Origin: Bryobacterales bacterium
GTDB taxonomy: Bacteria > Cyanobacteriota > Vampirovibrionia > Obscuribacterales > Obscuribacteraceae
DNA: 9,372 nucleotides
Direction of reading: 5' to 3'
Assembly (NCBI GenBank): GCA_903970295.1
Contig: CAJCHQ010000352.1
Span: forward strand, 1 to 9,372
Part shown: positions 1 to 6,191 of the stretch, piece by piece
How positions within the stretch are numbered: the first letter of the stretch is position 1
How the letters are laid out: each line of letters begins with the position of its first letter
Translations under genes and position numbers: made by a program
Notes under the pieces: generated by a model
Seen by the model: the letters and a program-made list of their open reading frames with translations, nothing else
The model's database searches: none
What the model was told of the DNA's origin: nothing

Positions 1-737
1 GGTCTTGGCGGTGCCGGTACATATTCGACCGTGCCATAAGGTCCGAAGACCCTACGCAATTCGACGGTTTGGCCACCTTCAATGACGAATGATTCGGTGA
101 AGAAATACTCTATACCCAGCTCGTAGAGCCATTTTTCGAGACCCGGACGATAGGCGCATTCCGGCAGCCAGAAACCCTTGGGTGCGCGTCCAAACTGACG
201 CTTATACGATTCGATCCCGGTTTTGTATTGACCGTAAATAGATGAATCAGTTTTGAGCAAAGGCGAAAAGCAGTGCGTGGCTGCTGAGGTCGTGATCTCG
301 ATCGCGCCCAGATCCTGATATTTGCGCAATCCGCCGATGATGTCGCGATTCCAGCGCTCGTGATAATCGCGGCGCATCTGCTGGAACCAGTTCAGATAGA
401 AGCGAGACAGATGAAGCAACTCTGGGTTGTGAGTTTCACTGCGAGCGGCGTATTTCTTCTCGTCGGCCTGCGCGGCTTCTATGCGGGCCTGAAGAAATTT
501 GTCGAAACCCTCATTCAAGTGAGGGTCGGCCAGCTGCTCACCGAGAATAGGCGTAATGCCTAAGGTCAGTTTGGCCGGGATGCCGTCATCCCACAAATCA
601 CCGATAGCGTTGAGGATGGGGATATAGGTTTCCACCATGCACTCGTAAACGCTTTCTTCACCAAAAGGCCACATGCCTGCCTTCCGATAGTACGGAAGAT
701 GGCTGTGCAGCATGAAAACGAACGAACCTACGCTCAC
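1..737 (-). CDS. GH57 / DUF1957 family 1,4-alpha-glucan branching-type enzyme, N-terminal part
   Basis: Translating the minus strand from a GTG at 737-735 gives 245 residues with no stop, running off the window start. The GH57 signatures are present in order: the His-containing motif HSHLPY at residues 11-16, a GITP motif at 60-63, and FWLPECAYRPG at 189-199, in which E193 matches the GH57 catalytic nucleophile. The FWLPECAYRPG context is typical of the DUF1957 branching-enzyme group, which transfers alpha-1,4-glucan segments to make alpha-1,6 branches in glycogen and acts in the cytoplasm. Family members are roughly 500 residues or more, so about half is visible; the general-acid Asp would lie outside the window. 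The start is supported by AGGAG about six bases upstream on the minus strand. There is no signal peptide. It is transcribed divergently from the small gene at 900. Branching activity rather than amylase or glucanotransferase activity is inferred from motif style. Confidence 0.88.
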   Translation of the reverse strand, partial: MSVGSFVFMLHSHLPYYRKAGMWPFGEESVYECMVETYIPILNAIGDLWDDGIPAKLTLGITPILGEQLADPHLNEGFDKFLQARIEAAQADEKKYAARSETHNPELLHLSRFYLNWFQQMRRDYHERWNRDIIGGLRKYQDLGAIEITTSAATHCFSPLLKTDSSIYGQYKTGIESYKRQFGRAPKGFWLPECAYRPGLEKWLYELGIEYFFTESFVIEGGQTVELRRVFGPYGTVEYVPAPPR

Positions 738-768
738 TGACAACTCCTGGGGGCGTGCGCTGCAAGAA

Positions 769-798
769 TATATAGCAATTCGATATTTCTTTTGTCAG
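769..798 (-). promoter_or_regulatory. Candidate sigma-70-type promoter for the GH57 gene
   Basis: On the minus strand a CTGACA box (798-793, five of six matches to TTGACA) is followed after 18 bases by TATATA (774-769, four of six). It sits about 30 bases upstream of the GTG start of the glycan enzyme, a sensible distance for a short leader. The boxes are imperfect and the region is AT-rich, so this is only a candidate. Confidence 0.3.
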
Positions 799-899
799 CC
801 TGAATCCTTGATTCCGTAACTATTCTTCAGGACGCGGTATTCTGTTGAGGTGAAAATAATCGTCTTATAACAAATATCCAACTGAAGCGGACTACCTGA

Positions 900-1175
900 G
901 TGGCTGAAAACGAGAGCTCATCAACAGAGAAAAAGCCGGCTGGACCCAAAAGCGGCGAACCCAAGCCGGCTGAGAATAAAGTCGTCAAACTTCTGGAAAA
1001 GAATCAGTTGGGTATGACCTTGCCGGAGATGGCTGGGGGACCCCGTCAATTGAAGAAGATTCGTACGCTGAGACCGGCTCTGGCTGAGGCAATTCGGCTA
1101 GGCTTAGTGATGCCGGTCAGTCAGCGGGCCGGACATACTGTATATCGTTTGGTCAAAAATCTTGGACCGCGCTGA
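900..1175 (+). CDS. Small hypothetical protein with winged-helix-like C-terminus
   Basis: A 91-residue protein starting at GTG 900. Residues 1-26 are hydrophilic and rich in Ser, Lys, Pro and Glu, so probably disordered. Residues 27-91 read like a compact winged-helix DNA-binding fold: a first helix (VVKLLEKNQLG), a short second helix (MTLPEMAGG), a third basic helix (LKKIRTLRPALAEAIRLGLV), then a beta-type stretch (HTVYRLV). The alternation of helix, helix, helix and hydrophobic strand is my reading of the pattern; I recognise no named family. The Shine-Dalgarno sequence is weak and there is no alternative start nearby. It is monocistronic in the window, divergent from the GH57 gene and 178 bases before kdsA. 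It may be a small regulator or nucleoid-type protein, but no function is assigned. Confidence 0.62.
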   Translation: MAENESSSTEKKPAGPKSGEPKPAENKVVKLLEKNQLGMTLPEMAGGPRQLKKIRTLRPALAEAIRLGLVMPVSQRAGHTVYRLVKNLGPR

Positions 1176-1302
1176 GTAGTCTTTCGAATTTCTCGAAGCA
1201 TCTCTTTTCTTGCCAGCACAGCCAGTACCTTCAGCTGCAAGCGGTGAGCGAACCTCAACGTTATAGATGATTTAGAAATGGCAAGGCTCCAGGTCGTTGG
1301 CC

Positions 1303-1346
1303 AGGACAGAAAAGGTTATGCCTTACAATATGGCAGTCTGCGGAGG
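1303..1346 (+). promoter_or_regulatory. Candidate promoter and Shine-Dalgarno site of kdsA
   Basis: TACAAT at 1324-1329 matches five of six bases of a -10 box. The best -35 partner is AGGACA at 1303-1308, with a short 15-base spacer. GGAGG at 1342-1346 is a clear Shine-Dalgarno sequence seven bases before GTG 1354 and decides the kdsA start. An ATG at 1352 in another frame is followed at once by TGA and cannot be the start. The promoter part is weak; the ribosome binding site is strong. Confidence 0.35.
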
Positions 1347-1353
1347 ATAGTAT

Positions 1354-2223
1354 GTGAGAGTGCAAATCGGCAATGTCGAATTCGGACAGGATCGACCTTT
1401 TCTTATAATTGCGGGTCCGTGCGTGATTGAATCGTGGGATGTGATTCTGCACACCGCCAAGGCACTGAAAGACATATCGCGTGAACTCGGATTTTCGCTA
1501 GTATTCAAATCTTCTTTCGACAAAGCTAATCGCACTTCGATCGATTCTTTTCGCGGCCCCGGTTTGACCGAGGGTTTGAGAATGCTGGCTGATATCAAAA
1601 AACAGGTGGATGTGCCTGTTTTGAGCGATGTTCATGAAATTTCTCAATGTGCAGAAGCCGGCGAAGTTCTGGACGTTCTGCAAATTCCGGCCTTTCTGTG
1701 TCGCCAAACAGATTTGATTGTCGCTGCTGCCCGCACAGGCAAAGCCGTGAACATCAAGAAAGGGCAATTTCTCGCGCCTAAAGATATGGGCAACAGCATT
1801 CGCAAAGTCACAGATTGCGGTAATGACAATATCTTTTTGACCGAGCGGGGCACTACATTTGGTTACAACAATCTGGTCGTAGATTTCCGCTCGATTCCGA
1901 TGATGCAAGAATTCGGCGTGCCGGTGGTTTTCGATGCCACTCATAGCGTGCAATTGCCTGGCGGTGGTGGCACAGTCAGTAGCGGTCAAAGACAATATGT
2001 CCCTCATCTGGCTAAAGCGGCTGTCGCTGCGGGTTGTGACGGTGTCTTCATGGAGGTGCATCCAAATCCGGATGTAGCTAAGAGTGACGGACCGAATCAG
2101 GTGCCCCTCGCTCAGGTAAAAGAGTTGATCAGTCAAATTCTGAAAGTGCATCAAACCGTAAAAGCACTGCCTGAATTGACCCTTCCAGCAGTAGGTCAAT
2201 GCACACCTCTCGCTGTCAAGTAA
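1354..2223 (+). CDS. kdsA: 3-deoxy-8-phosphooctulonate synthase (Kdo-8-phosphate synthase)
   Basis: A full-length 289-residue protein, close to the family's usual 270-290. It condenses phosphoenolpyruvate with D-arabinose 5-phosphate to give Kdo-8-phosphate, the precursor of the Kdo sugars of lipopolysaccharide, in the cytoplasm. Family motifs run through the chain: AGPCVIES (20-27), FKSSFDKANRTS, GPGLTEGLRML, NIKKGQFLAPKDMGN, TERGTTFGYNNLVVDFRS, FDATHSVQLPGG, and EVHPNPDVAKSDGPNQ near the C-terminus. C23 in AGPC, the His of DATHSV, the Glu of MEVHP and the Asp of KSDGPNQ match the four ligands of the metal-dependent KdsA class; the metal-independent E. coli type has Asn in place of the Cys. 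The GTG start is set by GGAGG seven bases upstream. The 3' end overlaps the next gene by 25 bases, which suggests co-transcription. No other Kdo-pathway genes are in the window. Confidence 0.97.
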   Translation: MRVQIGNVEFGQDRPFLIIAGPCVIESWDVILHTAKALKDISRELGFSLVFKSSFDKANRTSIDSFRGPGLTEGLRMLADIKKQVDVPVLSDVHEISQCAEAGEVLDVLQIPAFLCRQTDLIVAAARTGKAVNIKKGQFLAPKDMGNSIRKVTDCGNDNIFLTERGTTFGYNNLVVDFRSIPMMQEFGVPVVFDATHSVQLPGGGGTVSSGQRQYVPHLAKAAVAAGCDGVFMEVHPNPDVAKSDGPNQVPLAQVKELISQILKVHQTVKALPELTLPAVGQCTPLAVK

Positions 2224-4748
2224 TCGAAGGCTCTCGAGGAGCGAACAAACTCAACCAGACTAGCGTCTGGTTGGCCTTGCTTCTGGCTTGGACTCAGACG
2301 TCGCCCTCCGTCATGGCTCAATCCGCCATCAATGAAGCAAATGCTTCTCCTGCATCTGCGCAGTCGGCTGCTTCGGGCTCAGCGGGCTCGTCTGCAAGCA
2401 CCTCGTCTTCGACTTCGCCAGCGTCCCAAGCCGCAGGCGAGGCTGCTGCCGAAACCACTGTCGACGAAGTGGTCCAGAAAGCGCTCGACGCATATGGTGG
2501 CAAAATGGCGCTGCAAAAGATGGAAAAGAATTCAATCGTTTATGGTGAGCAGAAATTAGCGGCCGATGCCGGGACCACACTCAGTTATAGAAATTGTCGT
2601 GAAAGTATTCGCTGGCGCATCGATCTAGACAGCACGGCGACTGGGCAAAAAGCTGCGCCCAATCAAGAGTCTGCCCCACCAGGATCTCCGCCTCGTCAAA
2701 CCATTCTCGCCTTCGACGGCGTTAGTGGTTGGCAATCGAATGGGCGAGCGGTAAGTGATCTTTCCACTGAGGAAGTGGAGAGATTGAGCGACCAAGAATC
2801 GCGTCAACCGTTTTTGCTCAGCCACTGGCAGCAGCAGAATTACGATTTCAAATTGCGCGGACGCACTCAGTACAAGCAGTCGCCGGTCTTTGCCATCGAT
2901 GTCACCTTGCCTGGTCAATCGGCGGCGACAACTTTGTTTCTCGACCAGAGCAATTATCTGGTCGTGGCGATTTTGTACGATGAAAAGCCTTCGGGCAGCA
3001 TCCAAAAAGACAGCAATCAAAAGACCGCCAGCGTTGTCGTCGATTATTCGGAGTATCGACCGATCGGCGGCACTCTGTGGCCGTTCAAGCAGGTGCGTTA
3101 CGTCGACGGTGAAACGATCTCTGAAACCACTCTCAGCAATGTCGACACCAACGCGGAAGTGCCCGACAGTCAATTCAATCGTCCGGATTCGAGTGGGACC
3201 GTCAGACTGGCCAAGGATATCGTTGTGCCGTTCGATTACTCGCAGCGAGAGATTATCGTCAAAGGTCATCTCAACGACGATGACGAAGTCGAGTTTCTTT
3301 TCGATACGGGGGCCAGCGACACGCTCATCGATCGCCGAGTTGCTGCCGAACACTTTCTGCCCAAGCAGGGTGAATTCGACATTAAAGCGATCTCGGGTGT
3401 AGTGTCGACCCAAACATCGACCGTGAAGCGCTTAGAAATCGGGCATTTGATCATCAATGACGTGCCTGTGCGCATTATCGACTTGAGCCCGCAATCCAAG
3501 CACCTCGGTCGGCCAATTGCCGGCATCATTGGCACCAATGTGATCAGCAAATATTTAGTCACATTGGACTATAGCAAGCCGTCTATTACCTTTGCCGATC
3601 TGGAGAATGGTGCGCGCCCACCAAATGCGGTACCACTTCCGTTCGCTGTTCAGCAAGCACCATTCGTTGCTGCTCTTTTGAACGGCAAGGAGCCACAGTT
3701 GTTGCTGGCTGATACCGGTGCTGCTTTCAACCATTTGCCTTTTGCCGCGGCTCGCCACTATGTTGGCAATGATGCCAATGCCATGAAGCACTTTACCGAA
3801 GGCACAGGTCTGGATGGACAACCGATCAGATTGGGCACGGTCAATCTCGACAATGTCACGGTGAGCGGCTTCGCTGTGCGAAAGGTGTCATTCACTTATC
3901 CATTCAAAGACCCCGGTGCATCCGACAGCTTAACCGTCAGCAAGAGCAAAAATGTGACCCGCGGTGGGTTCTTTCAAGATGCGGCAGCCGGGATTTTGGG
4001 TAATCCGTTCTGGAATAATTTCATCGTCACGATCGACTGGAAATTCCAGCGCTTGATGTTGCAAAACAATCCCAGCTTCAAAGTGCGCGACGAGATCGAA
4101 CGTGCGCTCAATGCCGGCGATAATGCTTTGATTTTGAAGCGCGACTATCGCACTGCCGAGCTTTCCTATCAGAAAGCAATGATCGCGGCCGACAATTCCG
4201 GAGATCCCAAAGAGCAGGCTAAAATTCTTGGCCGGCTGGGTAATCTGCGTCGAATCATGGCCAAAGATTTGAATCGCCCCGAGCACGCCAAAGCGGCATA
4301 CGATTATTTCAACAAGGCTGTAGAAAAGGCTCAACAATCGAAAGCGTCAGAGGTGCAAGGGCGCGTTCTGGCCGATTGGAGTTTGCTCTACAGCGACAAC
4401 GGTCAAACGCGCGAAGCCAAACAGACGATCGATCGAGCCCTGCTCATGGCCCCAGATGACCCGAATGTGAATGTCGACTGCGCCGTGCAGCTTTATCGTT
4501 CGCGCATGTTTCCGGAAATGCAGAAATACATAGAAAAGGCACTTTTCCTCGATCCTGATAATTGGCAAGCCCTCTGGTACCAGGTCAAACTCAGTGAGAA
4601 TTTTGGTGACAGCACCAAGGTGGCAGCGACACTGAAAGAGATCGTGCGCTACTATCCTTGGTCGACTATGGCCAAGGACAAGCTGAAATCATTGACTGCG
4701 CCCGCGCTGCCAATTACGGCGCCAGCCAATCAAAGCTCTCATCAGTAA
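2199..4748 (+). CDS. Exported tandem retropepsin-like aspartic protease with LolA-like N-terminus and TPR tail
   Basis: An 849-residue protein. The ATG at 2199 lies inside kdsA (25-base overlap), with a modest AGTAGG upstream. A Sec signal peptide is visible: a Lys/Asn stretch, hydrophobic core VWLALLLAW (23-31), and a likely cut after VMA (A40). Residues 42-85 are an Ala/Ser linker. Residues 88-330 (from VDEVVQKALDAYGG) resemble LolA/lipoprotein-sorting-type beta domains. Two retropepsin-like units follow. The first has FDTGAS with D369 and GIIGTN at 442-447; the second has ADTGAA with D505 and GILGN at 598-602. Each pair is the active-site loop and hydrophobic-hydrophobic-Gly motif of the Asp_protease_2 type. 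Residues about 635-830 form TPR-like helix pairs (for example QTREAKQTIDRALLMAPDDPN). Both catalytic Asp residues are kept, so a single chain could form a pepsin-like bilobal site in the periplasm. Substrate is unknown; domain borders are estimates. Confidence 0.87.
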   Translation: MHTSRCQVIEGSRGANKLNQTSVWLALLLAWTQTSPSVMAQSAINEANASPASAQSAASGSAGSSASTSSSTSPASQAAGEAAAETTVDEVVQKALDAYGGKMALQKMEKNSIVYGEQKLAADAGTTLSYRNCRESIRWRIDLDSTATGQKAAPNQESAPPGSPPRQTILAFDGVSGWQSNGRAVSDLSTEEVERLSDQESRQPFLLSHWQQQNYDFKLRGRTQYKQSPVFAIDVTLPGQSAATTLFLDQSNYLVVAILYDEKPSGSIQKDSNQKTASVVVDYSEYRPIGGTLWPFKQVRYVDGETISETTLSNVDTNAEVPDSQFNRPDSSGTVRLAKDIVVPFDYSQREIIVKGHLNDDDEVEFLFDTGASDTLIDRRVAAEHFLPKQGEFDIKAISGVVSTQTSTVKRLEIGHLIINDVPVRIIDLSPQSKHLGRPIAGIIGTNVISKYLVTLDYSKPSITFADLENGARPPNAVPLPFAVQQAPFVAALLNGKEPQLLLADTGAAFNHLPFAAARHYVGNDANAMKHFTEGTGLDGQPIRLGTVNLDNVTVSGFAVRKVSFTYPFKDPGASDSLTVSKSKNVTRGGFFQDAAAGILGNPFWNNFIVTIDWKFQRLMLQNNPSFKVRDEIERALNAGDNALILKRDYRTAELSYQKAMIAADNSGDPKEQAKILGRLGNLRRIMAKDLNRPEHAKAAYDYFNKAVEKAQQSKASEVQGRVLADWSLLYSDNGQTREAKQTIDRALLMAPDDPNVNVDCAVQLYRSRMFPEMQKYIEKALFLDPDNWQALWYQVKLSENFGDSTKVAATLKEIVRYYPWSTMAKDKLKSLTAPALPITAPANQSSHQ
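2252..2273 (+). other. Perfect hairpin in the signal-peptide region, just after kdsA
   Basis: CAACCAGAC (2252-2260) and GTCTGGTTG (2265-2273) are exact reverse complements around a four-base loop TAGC, giving a nine-base-pair stem. It begins 29 bases after the kdsA stop, within codons for residues 18-25 of the downstream protein. No T-run follows, so it is not a typical intrinsic terminator. It could be an RNA processing or translational control structure, or chance. A GAGGAG at 2236-2241 lies just upstream but has no start codon at a usual distance. Confidence 0.4.
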
Positions 4749-4758
4749 AACAGACAAG

Positions 4759-5409
4759 CTATTCGCTGGTGGCAGGATTGGTGGCGTGGTCTTTGGCTCG
4801 CTCTTCGACGGCCCCAGACAATTTGGTAAATTTCGGTCCGAAATAATACTTGCGCATTTCCTGATAAGCGGCAGGATAATCCCAACCGTCTCTGGTCACC
4901 CGCCAGATGCCAACCATGCAACCAGTGCGATCTGAACCGTGGGCGCAATGCAGAAAAACCTTTTTGTTTTTTTCGCCTGCCTCAGTCTCTTTTTTGGCCT
5001 CGTCGACCGTGCTCATCATTTTGTCGACTTGCGCCTGAGTCGGTGCATGCGAGTCCATCACCAAATTGATGTAATGCAGCCCCAATTTCTTGGCTTGCTC
5101 GGGTTCGTCGGTTTTGCGTTCACTGGGGGCACGCAAATCGATTACGGTCGAAACGCCCATCTTCTTCAGCTCTGCCAAGCCTTCTTCGCTCGGTTCACCG
5201 CCCCGGTACAAGAAGGGATGCACTTCGTGGAAATTAGGCAAATCGGGCTTTTTCTTACTCGCCCCTAGGGCTGGGGTGGTAGGGCTCTGCGTCACTTCGG
5301 TCCTATTGACGTCTTCGGCAAATCCGCGGGTCGTCAGGTTGACTGTCAAGAAAAAAGCGAGCAGGAAATACCGGGGGCACTTGACTTGATCTGATCGGCA
5401 AAGAGTCAT
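4759..5409 (-). CDS. Exported protein tyrosine / dual-specificity phosphatase
   Basis: A 216-residue protein. The signature HCAHGSDRTG at 154-163 is the HCX5R active-site loop of cysteine-based phosphatases, with C155 as nucleophile and R161 binding phosphate. Upstream, FLYRGGEPSEEGLAELKKMGVSTVIDLR (66-93) is typical of the DSP/PFA-DSP (Siw14-like) group, and D119 in MDSHAPT is a reasonable general acid. Residues 14-31 look like a Sec signal peptide (YFLLAFFLTVNLTTRGFA) with a cut after A31, followed by a Thr/Pro/Lys-rich spacer to about residue 56, so the enzyme probably acts outside the cytoplasm. The ATG has AGGAG nine bases upstream. It converges on the protease-like gene with only ten bases between them and diverges from the sigma-factor operon. 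A TAGAAT box (5457-5452, minus) could be its -10, without a good -35. Substrate (phosphoprotein, inositol phosphate or other) cannot be told. Confidence 0.88.
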   Translation of the reverse strand: MTLCRSDQVKCPRYFLLAFFLTVNLTTRGFAEDVNRTEVTQSPTTPALGASKKKPDLPNFHEVHPFLYRGGEPSEEGLAELKKMGVSTVIDLRAPSERKTDEPEQAKKLGLHYINLVMDSHAPTQAQVDKMMSTVDEAKKETEAGEKNKKVFLHCAHGSDRTGCMVGIWRVTRDGWDYPAAYQEMRKYYFGPKFTKLSGAVEERAKDHATNPATSE

Positions 5410-5485
5410 CCCTTTGAGCTCCTGTGTTGCTATGGTGGTGGTCAGGAGCAGATTCTATCGCTTCTGGGTAAGATTAACTGTGACT

Positions 5486-5503
5486 AATGTGTAATTCCAC
5501 ATT
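5486..5503. promoter_or_regulatory. 18-bp palindrome in the divergent phosphatase/sigma intergenic region
   Basis: AATGTG (5486-5491) and CACATT (5498-5503) are exact inverted repeats around TAATTC. The right arm touches the -35 box of the candidate sigma-gene promoter, a usual place for a repressor or activator operator. TGTG and CACA arms recall CRP/FNR-type sites, but the spacing is six bases rather than the eight of the CRP consensus, so no regulator is assigned. Confidence 0.35.
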
Positions 5504-5531
5504 GAACTTTCTGCTCGTTCGCGACGTTATA
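5502..5531 (+). promoter_or_regulatory. Candidate ECF-type autoregulatory promoter of the sigma operon
   Basis: TTGAAC at 5502-5507 is followed after 17 bases by CGTTATA at 5525-5531. ECF sigma factors commonly recognise a GAAC-type -35 and a CGT-containing -10 spaced by 16-17 bases, and usually control their own genes. Read as a housekeeping promoter the spacing is poor (TTGAAC to TATATA is 20), so the ECF reading fits better. The expected leader to GTG 5563 would be about 25 bases. Confidence 0.42.
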
Positions 5532-5541
5532 TATGTTGAAA

Positions 5542-5561
5542 CCAATCAATTGAGAGGTTGG
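5542..5561 (+). other. Possible small hairpin overlapping the sigma-gene ribosome binding site
   Basis: CCAATC (5542-5547) can pair with GGTTGG (5556-5561) with one U-G pair, leaving an eight-base loop. The last two bases of the Shine-Dalgarno GAGAGG (5552-5557) fall in the stem, one base before the GTG start. The stem is short, so any effect on translation is speculative. Confidence 0.2.
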
Positions 5562-5562
5562 C

Positions 5563-6186
5563 GTGGACCTTAATGATGAGGCCCTAATCGAAAAATTTCT
5601 GACGACCCATGAGATCACATTCTTTAAGTCTCTGGTTCGAAGGCATCAAAACCGCGTATACAGCGCGGCGTTTCGAATACTGGGCAATGTAGAGGAGGCG
5701 GAAGAGGTAGTGCAAGATACATTCGTGAGAGTGCATCAAAATTTAGACAAATTCAGGCATCAGTCTTCGTTTTCGTCCTGGCTGTTTCGCATTTGCCATA
5801 ACCTGTGTATGGACTTGATGCGCTTGAAACAAAGGAGGAACGACGTCCTGGTTATGCTGCCGCTCGAATCGCAGAGTCGGGATCAGTCGGATATACCGCT
5901 ATCCAAACTCAACCAATTACCTGACGAAATGCCAGGTCCTGCTCAATTGCTGGAATCAATCGAGCAAGGCCAGGTGGTTGCCGAATCACTCCAGAAGCTG
6001 CCGCAAAACCAGAGAGTGGTTCTCGTTTTGCATGATATCGAAGGTTTTTCTTATCAAGAAATTGCCGATATCGTCGGCGAAAGAATCGGCACTGTCCGTT
6101 CGCGCTTGCACTATGGGCGCCAGAAGCTGCGCGAATTGCTCGATCCGTATTTTTCTTTTACGACTGTGACCACTGCATCGAGGTGA
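5563..6186 (+). CDS. ECF (sigma-70 family) RNA polymerase sigma factor
   Basis: A 207-residue protein, the usual size for an ECF sigma factor. The sigma-2 region spans about residues 20-90 (FKSLVRRHQNRVYSAAFRILGN, then EEVVQDTFVRVHQNL and FSSWLFRICHNLCMDLMR), which binds core polymerase and the -10 element. An acidic/Pro-rich linker runs about 100-135. The sigma-4 region is about 140-193 (LQKLPQNQRVVLVLHDIEGFSYQEIADIVG, then GTVRSRLHYGRQKLRELL), with the helix-turn-helix that reads the -35. The GTG start has GAGAGG five bases upstream. Its stop codon lies within the Shine-Dalgarno of the anti-sigma gene, so the two should be translated together. It heads a three-gene operon with its likely inhibitor and a periplasmic Spy-like protein, pointing to an envelope-stress or metal-response role. 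The exact ECF subgroup cannot be assigned by eye. Confidence 0.95.
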   Translation: MDLNDEALIEKFLTTHEITFFKSLVRRHQNRVYSAAFRILGNVEEAEEVVQDTFVRVHQNLDKFRHQSSFSSWLFRICHNLCMDLMRLKQRRNDVLVMLPLESQSRDQSDIPLSKLNQLPDEMPGPAQLLESIEQGQVVAESLQKLPQNQRVVLVLHDIEGFSYQEIADIVGERIGTVRSRLHYGRQKLRELLDPYFSFTTVTTASR

Positions 6187-6188
6187 TC
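6180..6188 (+). promoter_or_regulatory. Strong Shine-Dalgarno of the anti-sigma gene, containing the sigma stop codon
   Basis: GAGGTGATC is an extended match to the complement of the 16S rRNA 3' end. With its GAGG core eight bases before ATG 6192 it favours that start over the GTG at 6183, which has no ribosome binding site. The TGA stop of the sigma gene (6184-6186) lies inside it, a classic translational coupling arrangement. Confidence 0.7.
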
Positions 6189-6191
6189 GAG

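Noticed and set aside
360..563. Plus-strand open frame of 67 residues with a hydrophobic stretch.
   Set aside because: It lies opposite the GH57 coding region, whose motifs are clear on the minus strand.
1183..1212. TTCGA-ATTTC-TCGAA hairpin followed by a T/C-rich stretch, a possible terminator for the small gene.
   Set aside because: The stem is only five or six pairs and the tail is interrupted by C and A, too weak to call.
1352..1357. ATG immediately followed by TGA at the kdsA start, a possible start-stop regulatory element.
   Set aside because: The GGAGG spacing and the conserved protein fit GTG 1354; the start-stop pair is most likely a coincidence of the ATGTGA string.
1498..2199. 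Minus-strand open frame of 233 residues opposite kdsA.
   Set aside because: It is fully antisense to an unmistakable kdsA and shows no domain or ribosome binding site.
2625..3413. Long minus-strand open frame of 262 residues inside the protease-like gene.
   Set aside because: It is antisense to a well-supported gene with catalytic motifs, has no family resemblance, and is a codon-bias shadow.
5486..5503. Palindrome as a CRP/FNR site.
   Set aside because: TGTG and CACA are separated by six bases instead of eight, so it does not fit the CRP consensus; kept only as an unassigned operator candidate.
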